This document shows, piece after piece, positions 1-6,130 of a stretch of 6,618 bases of DNA. The notes beneath the pieces are model-generated. The model worked only from the letters and a program-made list of their open reading frames with translations. It had not been told where the DNA came from and did not search any database. The DNA comes from Cocleimonas sp. (GTDB lineage Bacteria > Pseudomonadota > Gammaproteobacteria > Thiotrichales > Thiotrichaceae): positions 1 through 6,618 of the forward strand of contig JAGLDT010000057.1 of the NCBI GenBank assembly GCA_023145485.1, written 5' to 3'. A program made the translations under genes and the position numbers. Numbering within the stretch: the stretch's first letter is position 1; the number at the start of each line of letters is the position of its first letter.

Positions 1-26
1 TTCAACATCTGCGAAGGCGTGTTGAA
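1..26. repeat. Inverted repeat, 7-bp stem
   Basis: The arms ttcaaca (1-7) and tgttgaa (20-26) are perfectly complementary around a 12-base loop, and a G-T pair can add an eighth step. The left arm begins exactly at the window edge, so the structure may extend beyond it. The hexamer gttgaa occurs again at 61-66. The function is unknown. Confidence 0.4.
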
Positions 27-74
27 GGAAATAAACTACACGCAAATTTGGAAGACAGCCGTTGAAAGCTTAGA

Positions 75-97
75 GCAGACAAGAAAAGCCTGTCTGC
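75..97. repeat. Inverted repeat, 7-bp stem with A-rich loop
   Basis: The arms gcagaca (75-81) and tgtctgc (91-97) pair perfectly around the 9-base loop agaaaagcc. The structure lies inside the open frame that ends at 138. No T-run follows on either strand, so it is not a standard intrinsic terminator. Confidence 0.45.
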
Positions 98-138
98 AAG
101 ATGGTAAGAGCCGTAATCTAACCGAACCTACTTGCTAG

Positions 139-162
139 GTTACCAAATGGGAATTTGGTAAC
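139..162. repeat. Perfect 10-bp hairpin, possible end-of-operon structure
   Basis: The arms gttaccaaat (139-148) and atttggtaac (153-162) are perfect complements around the tetraloop ggga. A further ctt (131-133) can pair with aag (163-165) across a bulge. On the minus strand it lies about 45 bases past the glyS stop, where the glyQS transcript should end, so it may stabilise or terminate that message. Neither strand has the run of T after the stem that an intrinsic terminator needs, so a terminator call is weak. The hairpin itself is certain. Confidence 0.5.
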
Positions 163-206
163 AAGATAAAACTAGATAAATTTTGATATGAGGCAATGGA
201 GTACAT

Positions 207-2270
207 TTACTGCAAACGGGAAACATCAGCAACATGTAAAAATAATCCACGCATTTGTTGTAATAAAGCTAAGCGATTATTTTTTAAAGCGTGATCTTCA
301 ACCATTACCATCACATGATCAAAGAAGTTGTCAATATCATCACGTAATGCGGCGAGTGAGCTAAGGGCTTCGGTGTATTTTGCCTCATTAAATAAAGGGG
401 TGACTTTCTCGGTTTGGTCAATCACGGTTTGGTATAAGGCTTTCTCAGCCTCTTCTACTAACAATGTGGTGTCAACACGGTTTGGAAGACTATCTTTTGA
501 TTTCTTGAGAATATTACCAATACGTTTATTAGCGGCAGCGAGTGGTTCTGCGGCATCTAATTTGCGAAAGGCATTAACGGCTTTAAGGCGTTGATCAAAG
601 TTTAATGGACGTTGTGGGTCGACGCTGGCGATGGCGTCGATGACATCAGCACTTATGCCTTGGTCTTTATAGTAGGCACGTAGGCGTTCCATAATAAAGG
701 CGAAGGTGTCATCAACTGCTTCGTTTGCTTTAATCTCATCTTTATATTGAGACGCTGCAGTGTTTAATAGCTGTTTAAGATCTAATGATAGCTGGCCTTC
801 AATTAATATGCGTAATACGCCGATGGCGGAACGACGCAGCGCATAAGGGTCTTTGCTTCCTGTGGGTTTCATGCCAATGGCGAAAATACCTAATAAGGTA
901 TCAAGGCGATCGGCTAATGAGAGGATTTTTCCTGTCGTACTCTCTGGAATGACATCAGCGGAAAAACCTGGTTGGTATTGCTGTTGCATGGCATCCGCAA
1001 CGGCTTGGGTTTCACCGTCTTTTTGAGCATAATAGCGCCCCATAATGCCTTGTAATTCGGCAAACTCACCCACCATATCGCTCATTAAATCACATTTGCT
1101 TAATGTCGCAGCACGGTAAGCATCACTGCTATTAGCACCTATTTCTTTAGCAATATATTCGCTTAATGTCGCAATACGCTCGGTTTTTTCAAATAAGGTA
1201 CCAAGTTTTTTCTGAAAGGTGATTTTTTGAGTGGCTTCACGACGGGATGCTAAGCTGACTTTGCAATCTTGATCCCAAAAGAAAGCAGCATCGCTAAAGC
1301 GTGGATTAATGACTCGCTCATTACCTTCACGAACGGCATCAGGATTGCGACTGTCGATATTGGCTATAGTGATGAAATGCGGTAATAATGCGCCGTCTTT
1401 ATCCACTACAGGAAAGTATTTTTGATGATCCTGCATACTGGAAATCAAACATTCCTGTGGAATATTGAGAAACTTTTTATCAAAATTGCCTGATACTGCA
1501 ATGGGCCATTCGATTAATGCTGTTACTTCATCGAGCAAACTATCGTCTATTTTAGCAATACCACCCAGTTTAATGGCTGCATCTTCTGCCTGTTGACGTA
1601 CTGTATCACGACGCTGTGCAAAATCAGCAATGACATAGCCTGTTGTTTCTAATTGCTCTGCATAATCGCTTGCATTGGCTAATTCAATCGCTTTTGGGTA
1701 ATGAAAACGGTGTCCAAAGGTTTGATTGCTGGCAGTAATATTTAATACTTTATCAGCAATAACTTGATCTCCTAGCATCATGACAATCCAATGCACAGGG
1801 CGGACAAATTCAATATCACTTGATCCCCATCGCATGCGTTTAGGGATCGGTAACGTGGCTAATGCTTGGCTTACAATAGCAGCAACCAGTTCTGCCACTG
1901 ATTTTCCTGCCACTTCTTTTTTGAAAACCAGCCACTCGCCTTTATTGGTTTCCATTCTATCGAGGTCAGCAACTTGCACACCGCAAGATCGTGCAAAACC
2001 CTGTGCTGCTTTGCTGGGATTACCTTCTGCATCAAACGCCGCTTTAACCGCAGGGCCACGGCGTTCAACTAATTGGTCTTGTTGCTTCTCAGGCATGTTT
2101 TTTAATAACACCGCTAAACGACGTGGTGCAGCATAGGAAGCGACATCTTGGGCTTGCAAAGTGGCTTTTTTAAAACTTGCTACAACCGAGTCACTAAAGG
2201 CGTTCGATAGGGTCAATAATGCTTTTGGTGGCAGTTCTTCCGTGCCTATTTCAATTAATAAGTCAGCCAT
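207..2270 (-). CDS. glyS: Glycyl-tRNA synthetase, beta subunit
   Basis: This is the beta subunit of the bacterial alpha2beta2-type glycyl-tRNA synthetase, which charges tRNA-Gly in the cytoplasm. The beta chain mainly recognises and holds the tRNA while the alpha chain carries the class II catalytic site. The 687-residue length is close to the roughly 689 of E. coli GlyS. Family landmarks are the N-terminal IEIGTEELPP (residues 6-15), the ERRGP segment near residue 70, RMRWG near residue 145, ADRLDTLLGIFAIGMKPTGS near residues 447-466 followed by KDPYALRR, and the C-terminal anticodon-binding part with KRIGNILKK near residue 580. No truncation or frameshift is visible. The ATG is supported by a GAGGAG ribosome-binding sequence lying in the 3' end of glyQ, with only 2 bases between the glyQ stop and this start, so the two are co-transcribed and probably translationally coupled. 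Confidence 0.98.
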   Translation of the reverse strand: MADLLIEIGTEELPPKALLTLSNAFSDSVVASFKKATLQAQDVASYAAPRRLAVLLKNMPEKQQDQLVERRGPAVKAAFDAEGNPSKAAQGFARSCGVQVADLDRMETNKGEWLVFKKEVAGKSVAELVAAIVSQALATLPIPKRMRWGSSDIEFVRPVHWIVMMLGDQVIADKVLNITASNQTFGHRFHYPKAIELANASDYAEQLETTGYVIADFAQRRDTVRQQAEDAAIKLGGIAKIDDSLLDEVTALIEWPIAVSGNFDKKFLNIPQECLISSMQDHQKYFPVVDKDGALLPHFITIANIDSRNPDAVREGNERVINPRFSDAAFFWDQDCKVSLASRREATQKITFQKKLGTLFEKTERIATLSEYIAKEIGANSSDAYRAATLSKCDLMSDMVGEFAELQGIMGRYYAQKDGETQAVADAMQQQYQPGFSADVIPESTTGKILSLADRLDTLLGIFAIGMKPTGSKDPYALRRSAIGVLRILIEGQLSLDLKQLLNTAASQYKDEIKANEAVDDTFAFIMERLRAYYKDQGISADVIDAIASVDPQRPLNFDQRLKAVNAFRKLDAAEPLAAANKRIGNILKKSKDSLPNRVDTTLLVEEAEKALYQTVIDQTEKVTPLFNEAKYTEALSSLAALRDDIDNFFDHVMVMVEDHALKNNRLALLQQMRGLFLHVADVSRLQ

Positions 2271-2272
2271 GA

Positions 2273-3193
2273 TTATTTCTCCTCGCTGGTTGTATTATTA
2301 TTTAGCATGGGGAATCCTAATGCTTCGCGTGAATCATAATAAGCCTTTGCTATCGAGCGTGATAAAGCACGAACCCGTAACATATAACGCTGTCGTTCGG
2401 TCACCGAAATTGCATGGCGTGAATCGAGCAGATTAAAGGCATGAGAAGCTTGCAACATTTGCTCATAAGCGGGTAAGGGTAAATCAGCTTCAATTAATAA
2501 CTGACTCTCTTTTTCTGCGGTATCAAAATGATGGAAAAGCCCTTCAACATTGGCTTTTTCAAAGTTATAAATAGACTGCTCCACTTCATTGCGATGATAA
2601 ATATCGCCATAGGTTAGCTTGCCATTCAGGCCATCTGACCAGACTAAATCATACACTGATTCTGCATTTTGCAAATACATTGCAATACGCTCTAAACCAT
2701 AGGCTATTTCGCCCGTGACAGGCTTGCAATCTAAGCCGCCAATTTGCTGAAAATAGGTAAATTGAGTGACCTCCATGCCATTCAGCCAAATCTCCCAACC
2801 CAAGCCCCATGCGCCTAAGGTCGGTGACTCCCAGTTATCTTCTACAAAGCGAATATCATGTTCAAGGGGATCAAAACCAATTGCTTTTAAGGAACCTAAA
2901 TACAACTCTTGAATATCCAAAGGGGAAGGTTTTAACACGACTTGGAATTGATGAAAACGCTGTAAACGGTTCGGATTATCACCATAACGCCCATCGGTAG
3001 GACGACGTGAAGGCTGGACAAAGGCAACATTCCAAGGCTCAGGACCAATCGCTTGCAAGAAGGTCGCTGGGTTATCCGTCCCCGCCCCCATTGCCATATC
3101 ATAAGGTTGTAAAATGGCACAGCCCTGCTTCGCCCAGTAATCCTGTAGGGCAAAAATCAGACCTTGAAAGGTTGAAACATTATAATCCGACAT
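2273..3193 (-). CDS. glyQ: Glycyl-tRNA synthetase, alpha subunit
   Basis: This is the catalytic alpha subunit of alpha2beta2 glycyl-tRNA synthetase: it activates glycine with ATP and transfers it to tRNA-Gly together with GlyS. At 306 residues it matches the family (E. coli 303). Diagnostic segments are FQGLIFALQDYWAKQGC (9-25), IGPEPWN (49-55), QPSRRPTDGRYGDNPNRLQ (60-78, the conserved substrate-site region), DIRFVEDNWESPTLGAWG (113-130), GMEVTQFTYFQQIGGL (139-154), and GEIAYGLERIAMY (161-173), followed by ISVTERQRY and REALGFPM near the C-terminus. The ATG at 3193 starts the conserved N-terminal alignment, but no good Shine-Dalgarno sequence precedes it (the bases upstream read aagcgtttagat). 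It is the first gene of the glyQ-glyS operon, with a promoter candidate just upstream. Nothing in the reading frame looks damaged. Confidence 0.98.
   Translation of the reverse strand: MSDYNVSTFQGLIFALQDYWAKQGCAILQPYDMAMGAGTDNPATFLQAIGPEPWNVAFVQPSRRPTDGRYGDNPNRLQRFHQFQVVLKPSPLDIQELYLGSLKAIGFDPLEHDIRFVEDNWESPTLGAWGLGWEIWLNGMEVTQFTYFQQIGGLDCKPVTGEIAYGLERIAMYLQNAESVYDLVWSDGLNGKLTYGDIYHRNEVEQSIYNFEKANVEGLFHHFDTAEKESQLLIEADLPLPAYEQMLQASHAFNLLDSRHAISVTERQRYMLRVRALSRSIAKAYYDSREALGFPMLNNNTTSEEK
2276..2287 (-). promoter_or_regulatory. Ribosome-binding site of glyS inside glyQ
   Basis: On the minus strand the last codons of glyQ contain GAGGAG, about 8 to 10 bases before the glyS ATG. Because it lies inside the upstream gene and the genes are 2 bases apart, ribosomes finishing glyQ can restart on glyS, which would keep the two subunits balanced. 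Confidence 0.7.
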
Positions 3194-3230
3194 ATCTAAA
3201 CGCTTTTTTTATTAAATTTAAGGAGCGGCG

Positions 3231-3258
3231 ATTATACGGTATTTTTTTAGATTGGCAG
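3231..3258 (-). promoter_or_regulatory. Candidate sigma70 promoter of glyQS
   Basis: On the minus strand a perfect -10 box TATAAT (3231-3236) is preceded, after a 16-base A-rich spacer, by CTGCCA (3253-3258), which matches 4 of 6 bases of the -35 consensus. Transcription would begin near 3224, giving a leader of about 30 bases before the glyQ ATG. This is judged by eye only. Confidence 0.55.
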
Positions 3259-3302
3259 GAATAAATGAAGTGAAGGTTTGAATTTCGTGAGAATTGGTGT
3301 GT

Positions 3303-3327
3303 TCTTAAATCCTAAATGGATTTAAGA
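3303..3327. repeat. Perfect 10-bp hairpin in divergent intergenic region
   Basis: The arms tcttaaatcc (3303-3312) and ggatttaaga (3318-3327) are exact complements around a 5-base loop taaat. No T-run follows on either strand. It lies between the two divergent promoter candidates, where a dyad may be a protein-binding site, but nothing in the sequence identifies a regulator. Confidence 0.5.
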
Positions 3328-3328
3328 G

Positions 3329-3358
3329 GTGCAAAGGCGTGCAAAGACATGCAACGGT
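3329..3358. repeat. Three tandem 10-bp imperfect repeats
   Basis: Three adjacent decamers share the core tgcaa: gtgcaaaggc (3329-3338), gtgcaaagac (3339-3348) and atgcaacggt (3349-3358). The first two differ at one base. The 10-base period places each unit on the same face of the helix. They start 2 bases after the 10-bp hairpin and end about 20 bases before the -35 box proposed for the OsmC gene. They may be operator half-sites or a chance microrepeat. Confidence 0.5.
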
Positions 3359-3376
3359 ATGGATATAAAGGTGGCT

Positions 3377-3404
3377 TTGAAAATATTCGTGGAACAATTA
3401 ATAT
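3377..3404 (+). promoter_or_regulatory. Candidate sigma70 promoter of the OsmC-family gene
   Basis: TTGAAA (3377-3382, 5 of 6 consensus bases) is followed after 16 bases by TAATAT (3399-3404, 4 of 6). Transcription would begin near 3411, leaving a leader of about 57 bases. In an AT-rich spacer such matches arise easily, so confidence is limited. Confidence 0.35.
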
Positions 3405-3467
3405 ATTGAGAATAGTATTACTCTCTGATAGCTAATAAAAAATTTAAAATAGAGAGAATTAAAGAGA

Positions 3468-3884
3468 ATGAAATCACGTGTAAAATGGCTAGATAATATG
3501 AGCTTTGTTGGCGAATCAGCAAGTGGTCACTCGGTCGTAATGGATGGCCCACCTGAAGCAGGGGGGCGTGATTTAGGTATACGTCCTATGGAAATGTTAC
3601 TGCTAGGTTTGGGAGGTTGTTCTTCTTTTGATATTGTTTCAATGTTAAAAAAAGGTCGGCAGAATATAACAAATTGTGAGGTTGAAATTAGCGCGCAACG
3701 TGCTGATAGTGAGCCTAAGGTTTTTACCCAAATTCATCTGCATTTTATCATTGAAGGTAATAATTTAAGCGATGCTAAAGTAGCAAGAGCGATTGAGTTA
3801 TCTGCAGAAAAATATTGTTCAGCCTCCATTATGTTAGCTAAAACCGCAGTCGTGACACATGACTATAAAGTCATTCAAACTTAA
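3468..3884 (+). CDS. OsmC family protein (YhfA-like)
   Basis: This is a small cytoplasmic OsmC/Ohr-superfamily protein of 138 residues, close in length to E. coli YhfA (about 134). Members with two conserved cysteines reduce organic hydroperoxides. The YhfA branch has no settled substrate, so an antioxidant role is inferred from the family. Visible landmarks are the RPMEMLLLGLGGCSSFDIVS block (39-58), which carries the first cysteine (Cys51) at the start of the central helix, and the AIELSAEKYCSASIML block (109-123), which carries the second (Cys117). Arg39 and Glu42 are in the region where the family keeps charged active-site residues. The N-terminal strand VKWLDNMSFVG and the GHSVVMDGPPE turn are also typical. 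The start is supported by purine-rich agagag and aaagag sequences upstream of the ATG. The gene stands alone and is transcribed divergently from glyQS. Confidence 0.92.
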   Translation: MKSRVKWLDNMSFVGESASGHSVVMDGPPEAGGRDLGIRPMEMLLLGLGGCSSFDIVSMLKKGRQNITNCEVEISAQRADSEPKVFTQIHLHFIIEGNNLSDAKVARAIELSAEKYCSASIMLAKTAVVTHDYKVIQT

Positions 3885-3926
3885 GGCAATATTTCCACCT
3901 TGTATCCATAAATATTAGTTATAATT

Positions 3927-3955
3927 TTGATAAGCTCTTTCGTTTAAGCTAGTAT
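3927..3955 (+). promoter_or_regulatory. Candidate sigma70 promoter of the NlpC/P60 gene
   Basis: TTGATA (3927-3932, 5 of 6) and TAGTAT (3950-3955, 4 of 6) are separated by an ideal 17 bases. This would start transcription near 3962 and give a leader of about 115 bases. A perfect TATAAT at 3920-3925 lies just upstream but lacks a well-placed -35 box, so it is an alternative start. Confidence 0.4.
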
Positions 3956-4066
3956 GTCGATTCATAAATAAGCAATCAAAAGAATTGCAATAGCTTAACC
4001 CTATGATTACTACAAAGCTTAAATGAAGAGGCGAAAGCTTCTGACCCCAAAAAATACCACCGATAC

Positions 4067-4073
4067 AAAGGAG
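4067..4073 (+). promoter_or_regulatory. Strong ribosome-binding site of the NlpC/P60 gene
   Basis: AAAGGAG lies 4 bases before the ATG at 4078. It is the clearest Shine-Dalgarno sequence before a plus-strand gene in the window and fixes this start, which also begins a good signal peptide. Confidence 0.75.
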
Positions 4074-4077
4074 TAAT

Positions 4078-4653
4078 ATGAATATTGTAAATAGGATATT
4101 TACAACGATTTTTTGCGTCCTGCTTTTGAGTTTTTCGACCTATACTCAAGCAGTAGAAAAAGATAATTCAAACGAACTCATCACTATTGAGGATTTACAG
4201 TCAGCTTACCAATTACTCGTCCTTGACCATGCTGATAAAACCCAACAGCTTCAATTTCAACAACGACAAAATGTTCTTACTCAAAAAGCTACCTTAATCG
4301 CAAAAAAACAGTTAAAAATTCGCTATCAATGGGGAGGAACAACCCCTAAAAAAGGATTTGATTGCAGTGGTTTAATTCAATACTCTTTCAAAAAAGCAAA
4401 TATTTCCCTACCAAGAACAGCCGCCTCCCAATACGAAGAAACCAAACGTATCCCTCTTTCTCAGCTCCAATCTGGAGACCTCATCTTCTTCCACACTCGT
4501 CGACGTAAACATGTAAAAGTGAATCATGTGGGTATCTACTTAGGTGATAATAAATTTATCCATGCGCCACGTAGAGGAAAAACTGTCACCATTGCTAAAC
4601 TTAATCGTTACTGGAAAGGAAAAGTTGTCGGTGCGGGAAGAATTGAGGGGTAA
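4078..4653 (+). CDS. Secreted NlpC/P60 family peptidoglycan hydrolase
   Basis: This is a cysteine peptidase of the NlpC/P60 family, which typically cuts the D-Glu-diaminopimelate bond or crosslinks in peptidoglycan stem peptides. It would be exported to the periplasm. Of 191 residues, 1-25 form a Sec signal peptide (Lys/Arg-poor but with Arg6, hydrophobic core IFTTIFCVLLLSF, likely cut after TQA25). There is no lipobox, so it is not an obvious lipoprotein, unlike E. coli Spr. Residues 38-72 are a polar, Gln-rich, probably helical linker. The catalytic domain fills 73-190: YQWGGTTPKKGFDCSGL carries the nucleophile Cys96, NHVGIYLG the base His150, and FIHAP the third residue His162; PRTAASQ and SGDLIFF are also family signatures. 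A basic stretch RRRKH (141-145) precedes the His150 motif. The closest named relatives are Spr/NlpC/YdhO-type endopeptidases, but the exact bond cut cannot be told. It precedes xseA with no functional link evident. Confidence 0.93.
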   Translation: MNIVNRIFTTIFCVLLLSFSTYTQAVEKDNSNELITIEDLQSAYQLLVLDHADKTQQLQFQQRQNVLTQKATLIAKKQLKIRYQWGGTTPKKGFDCSGLIQYSFKKANISLPRTAASQYEETKRIPLSQLQSGDLIFFHTRRRKHVKVNHVGIYLGDNKFIHAPRRGKTVTIAKLNRYWKGKVVGAGRIEG

Positions 4654-4662
4654 GGCTACTCC

Positions 4663-4699
4663 AAGAAAGCTCTCAATAATATTTCTCTCGGCTTTTTTT
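4663..4699 (+). terminator. Weak candidate terminator after the NlpC/P60 gene
   Basis: About 10 bases past the stop, aagaaagc (4663-4670) can pair with gctttttt (4691-4698) across a 20-base AU-rich loop. Five pairs are solid (aaagc/gcttt) and the rest use the T-run itself. The run of seven T looks like a terminator tail, but the stem is short and the loop large. If real it separates this gene from xseA, which begins only about 25 bases later. Confidence 0.3.
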
Positions 4700-4722
4700 C
4701 TATGCTTAGCTAAACTTGCCTG

Positions 4723-6054
4723 ATGCAAACTACTCATCGTACTATTTTAAATGTGTCAGAACTCAATGCTGACGTTTCTTTATTCCTCAAACAGGGGTTT
4801 TCTTTACTCTGGATTGAGGGGGAAGTGTCGAATTTAGCACGCCCTGCATCGGGTCATCTGTACTTCTCATTAAAAGATTCTAGCGCACAAATACGTTGTG
4901 CAATGTTTAAAAATAGAGCCATGCATTTGGATTTAAAGCCAGAAAATGGTTTAAAGGTATTAGTGCGCGGAAGAATTGGTCTCTATGAGGCGCGTGGTGA
5001 GTTTCAACTGATAGCCGAGCATATGGAAGATGCAGGTGCGGGCTTGCTTCAAAAACAGTTTGAAATGCTTAAAGCAAAACTCGCCGATAAAGGCTGGTTT
5101 GACGTACTCTTTAAACAAAAAATCCCCTTATTTCCTCAGAAAATTGGCATTATTTCCTCTCCAACAGGCGCTGCATTGCATGATATTTTAAATGTGCTCA
5201 AGCGTCGCTCGCCACAAATCCCCGTGCTAATTTATCCCGTTGCAGTTCAAGGTGCTCAGGCTGCGCTTCAATTAGAAACCGCTATTCGTCAAGCGAATCT
5301 AGATAACAGGTGTGATGTACTGATTATTGCTAGAGGTGGTGGCTCTATTGAAGACTTAGCTGCTTTTAATGATGAGAACCTAGCCCGTGCACTGCACGAA
5401 ACAACAATCCCTGTGGTAACAGGCATTGGACATGAAATAGACTTCACCATTGCAGATTTTATTGCAGACAAGCGTGCACCCACACCCTCTGCAGCTGCAG
5501 AATTAGTTAGTCCTGATAGTCAGCATTTAAGCAATAATATATTGCAATTAAAACAGAAAATAATACGGGCTATGAATACAACGCTTGCACAGCAAACAGC
5601 AAAATTAGCTTGGTTATCAAAACGTTTAGAACAACAGCAACCCGCTTATCAACTACAGCAACAATGGCAACGTATCGAGGCTCTAGAAGCCCGTCTAATA
5701 CGGCATATGCGCTATCAGGTAGAGAATAAGCAAAAAGCTCTTTATGTTATTAGGAAACAATTAATAGCAAGCTCACCAATGCATCTCATTAGCAAAAAAC
5801 GGCAAAAGCTGGAACAATATAGCGCCTTACTGCATCATGCTATTAAAGCTAATATGACTATTAAACAATCTAATCTAACCTTAAAAATGACCAAGCTTGA
5901 TGCAATGAGTCCCTTGAAAACACTGGAGCGTGGTTATGCAATTGTTAGAGATCATGACACGCTGAAGGTCATTAGCTCTGTTTCGCAATTAAACGCTGGG
6001 GATAGGATTAATACTAAAGTTAAAGATGGCGAAATTATTAGTAAAGTACTTTAG
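4723..6054 (+). CDS. xseA: Exodeoxyribonuclease VII large subunit
   Basis: XseA is the catalytic subunit of exonuclease VII, which with several XseB chains degrades single-stranded DNA from both ends in the cytoplasm and acts in repair. The 443 residues compare with 456 in E. coli, the shortfall being in the C-terminal tail. Domains: N-terminal OB fold (about 1-100, with WIEGEVSNL at 30-38, PASGHLYFSLKD at 41-52 and YEARGEFQL at 88-96), the nuclease core (about 105-262), a long Gln-rich coiled coil (about 265-390) where XseB binds, and a C-terminal segment beginning SPLKTLERGYAIV near 396. The residues known to be catalytic in E. coli XseA (Asp155, Arg205, His238, Asp241) are all present, one position earlier: Asp154 in ALHDI, Arg204 in ARGGGSIEDL, His237 and Asp240 in GHEIDFTIAD. 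An in-frame TAA at 4711-4713 leaves only ATG 4723 (or a CTG just before it) as start, yet no Shine-Dalgarno sequence is visible. xseB is not in the window. Confidence 0.98.
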   Translation: MQTTHRTILNVSELNADVSLFLKQGFSLLWIEGEVSNLARPASGHLYFSLKDSSAQIRCAMFKNRAMHLDLKPENGLKVLVRGRIGLYEARGEFQLIAEHMEDAGAGLLQKQFEMLKAKLADKGWFDVLFKQKIPLFPQKIGIISSPTGAALHDILNVLKRRSPQIPVLIYPVAVQGAQAALQLETAIRQANLDNRCDVLIIARGGGSIEDLAAFNDENLARALHETTIPVVTGIGHEIDFTIADFIADKRAPTPSAAAELVSPDSQHLSNNILQLKQKIIRAMNTTLAQQTAKLAWLSKRLEQQQPAYQLQQQWQRIEALEARLIRHMRYQVENKQKALYVIRKQLIASSPMHLISKKRQKLEQYSALLHHAIKANMTIKQSNLTLKMTKLDAMSPLKTLERGYAIVRDHDTLKVISSVSQLNAGDRINTKVKDGEIISKVL

Positions 6055-6070
6055 GAGTTAGGAATTAGGA
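6051..6070. repeat. Three tandem TTAGGA heptamer-spaced repeats
   Basis: ttagga occurs at 6051-6056, 6058-6063 and 6065-6070, exactly 7 bases apart. The first copy includes the xseA stop codon. The repeat is short and may be slippage at the end of the gene; no function is apparent. Confidence 0.45.
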
Positions 6071-6073
6071 ATC

Positions 6074-6127
6074 TCCAAGCAATTAAGTTACTTGGAACTT
6101 CCCTGTTTATAACGGATTCTGCTTGGA
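6074..6127. repeat. Competing inverted repeats between convergent genes
   Basis: tccaagca (6074-6081) is exactly complementary to tgcttgga (6120-6127). The ccaag inside the left arm (6075-6079) can instead pair with cttgg at 6091-6095. These two stems exclude each other. The site lies between the 3' ends of xseA and the opposing lipoprotein gene, where a two-way terminator would be expected, but no T-run follows on either strand. Treat it as a candidate transcript-end structure only. Confidence 0.35.
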
Positions 6128-6130
6128 TGC

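Larger units (their letters stand above)
1..206. other. Hairpin-rich region of unknown nature downstream of glyS
   Basis: No gene is recognised here. On the plus strand one frame is open from the window edge to a TAG at 136-138 (45 sense codons, ending ...DGKSRNLTEPTC), with no start in view, so it could be the tail of a gene lying to the left or plain chance. I do not recognise the peptide. The stretch carries three perfect short stem-loops in series (1-26, 75-97, 139-162), which is more structure than expected for ordinary spacer. Such a pattern could belong to the end of an insertion sequence, a structured RNA, or the 3' region of a lost gene. Positions 164-180 hold agataaa twice at 10-base spacing. 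Immediately to the right is the glyS stop, so any glyQS transcript runs into this region. Confidence 0.35.
3885..4077 (+). other. Intergenic region and long leader before the NlpC/P60 gene
   Basis: This stretch of 193 bases contains no credible gene and no clear terminator for the OsmC gene. It holds two promoter-like elements and, in the putative leader, small inverted repeats: gcaat/attgc (3972-3976 with 3984-3988), and two copies of the self-complementary aagctt (4015-4020 and 4035-4040) that can pair around 14 bases. An alternative pairing, gaag/cttc, uses some of the same bases. I do not recognise a known riboswitch class: the conserved cores of the c-di-GMP and c-di-AMP types that precede some cell-wall hydrolase genes are not seen. 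Confidence 0.4.

Noticed and set aside
110..162. Resemblance of gagccgtaatc to group II intron domain V
   Set aside because: The GAGCCGTA start is present, but the paired ...TACGGTTC half and the GAAA loop are missing, so the domain V fold cannot form.
328..594. Plus-strand 88-codon open frame opposite glyS
   Set aside because: It is antisense to a fully conserved part of glyS, resembles no family, and has no ribosome-binding site; a shadow frame. The same applies to the plus-strand frames at 1780-2136 and 2161-2436 and the frames opposite or within glyQ.
2932..3193. GlyQ reads GAGTDNP where E. coli has GAGTSHP
   Set aside because: This position varies among GlyQ families (Bacillus has MSP), and the surrounding substrate-site residues are intact, so no loss of function is implied.
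3219..3225. TAAGGAG on the plus strand, looking like a ribosome-binding site
   Set aside because: No start codon leads to a frame of any length after it, and it lies in the glyQ promoter and leader region of the other strand.
4003..4026. Seven-residue open frame (MITTKLK) in the leader before the NlpC/P60 gene
   Set aside because: It has no ribosome-binding site and no codon pattern suggesting attenuation; such short frames are expected by chance.
4540..4737. Minus-strand 65-codon frame at the end of the NlpC/P60 gene
   Set aside because: It is antisense to the His150/His162 catalytic region and unlike any known protein.
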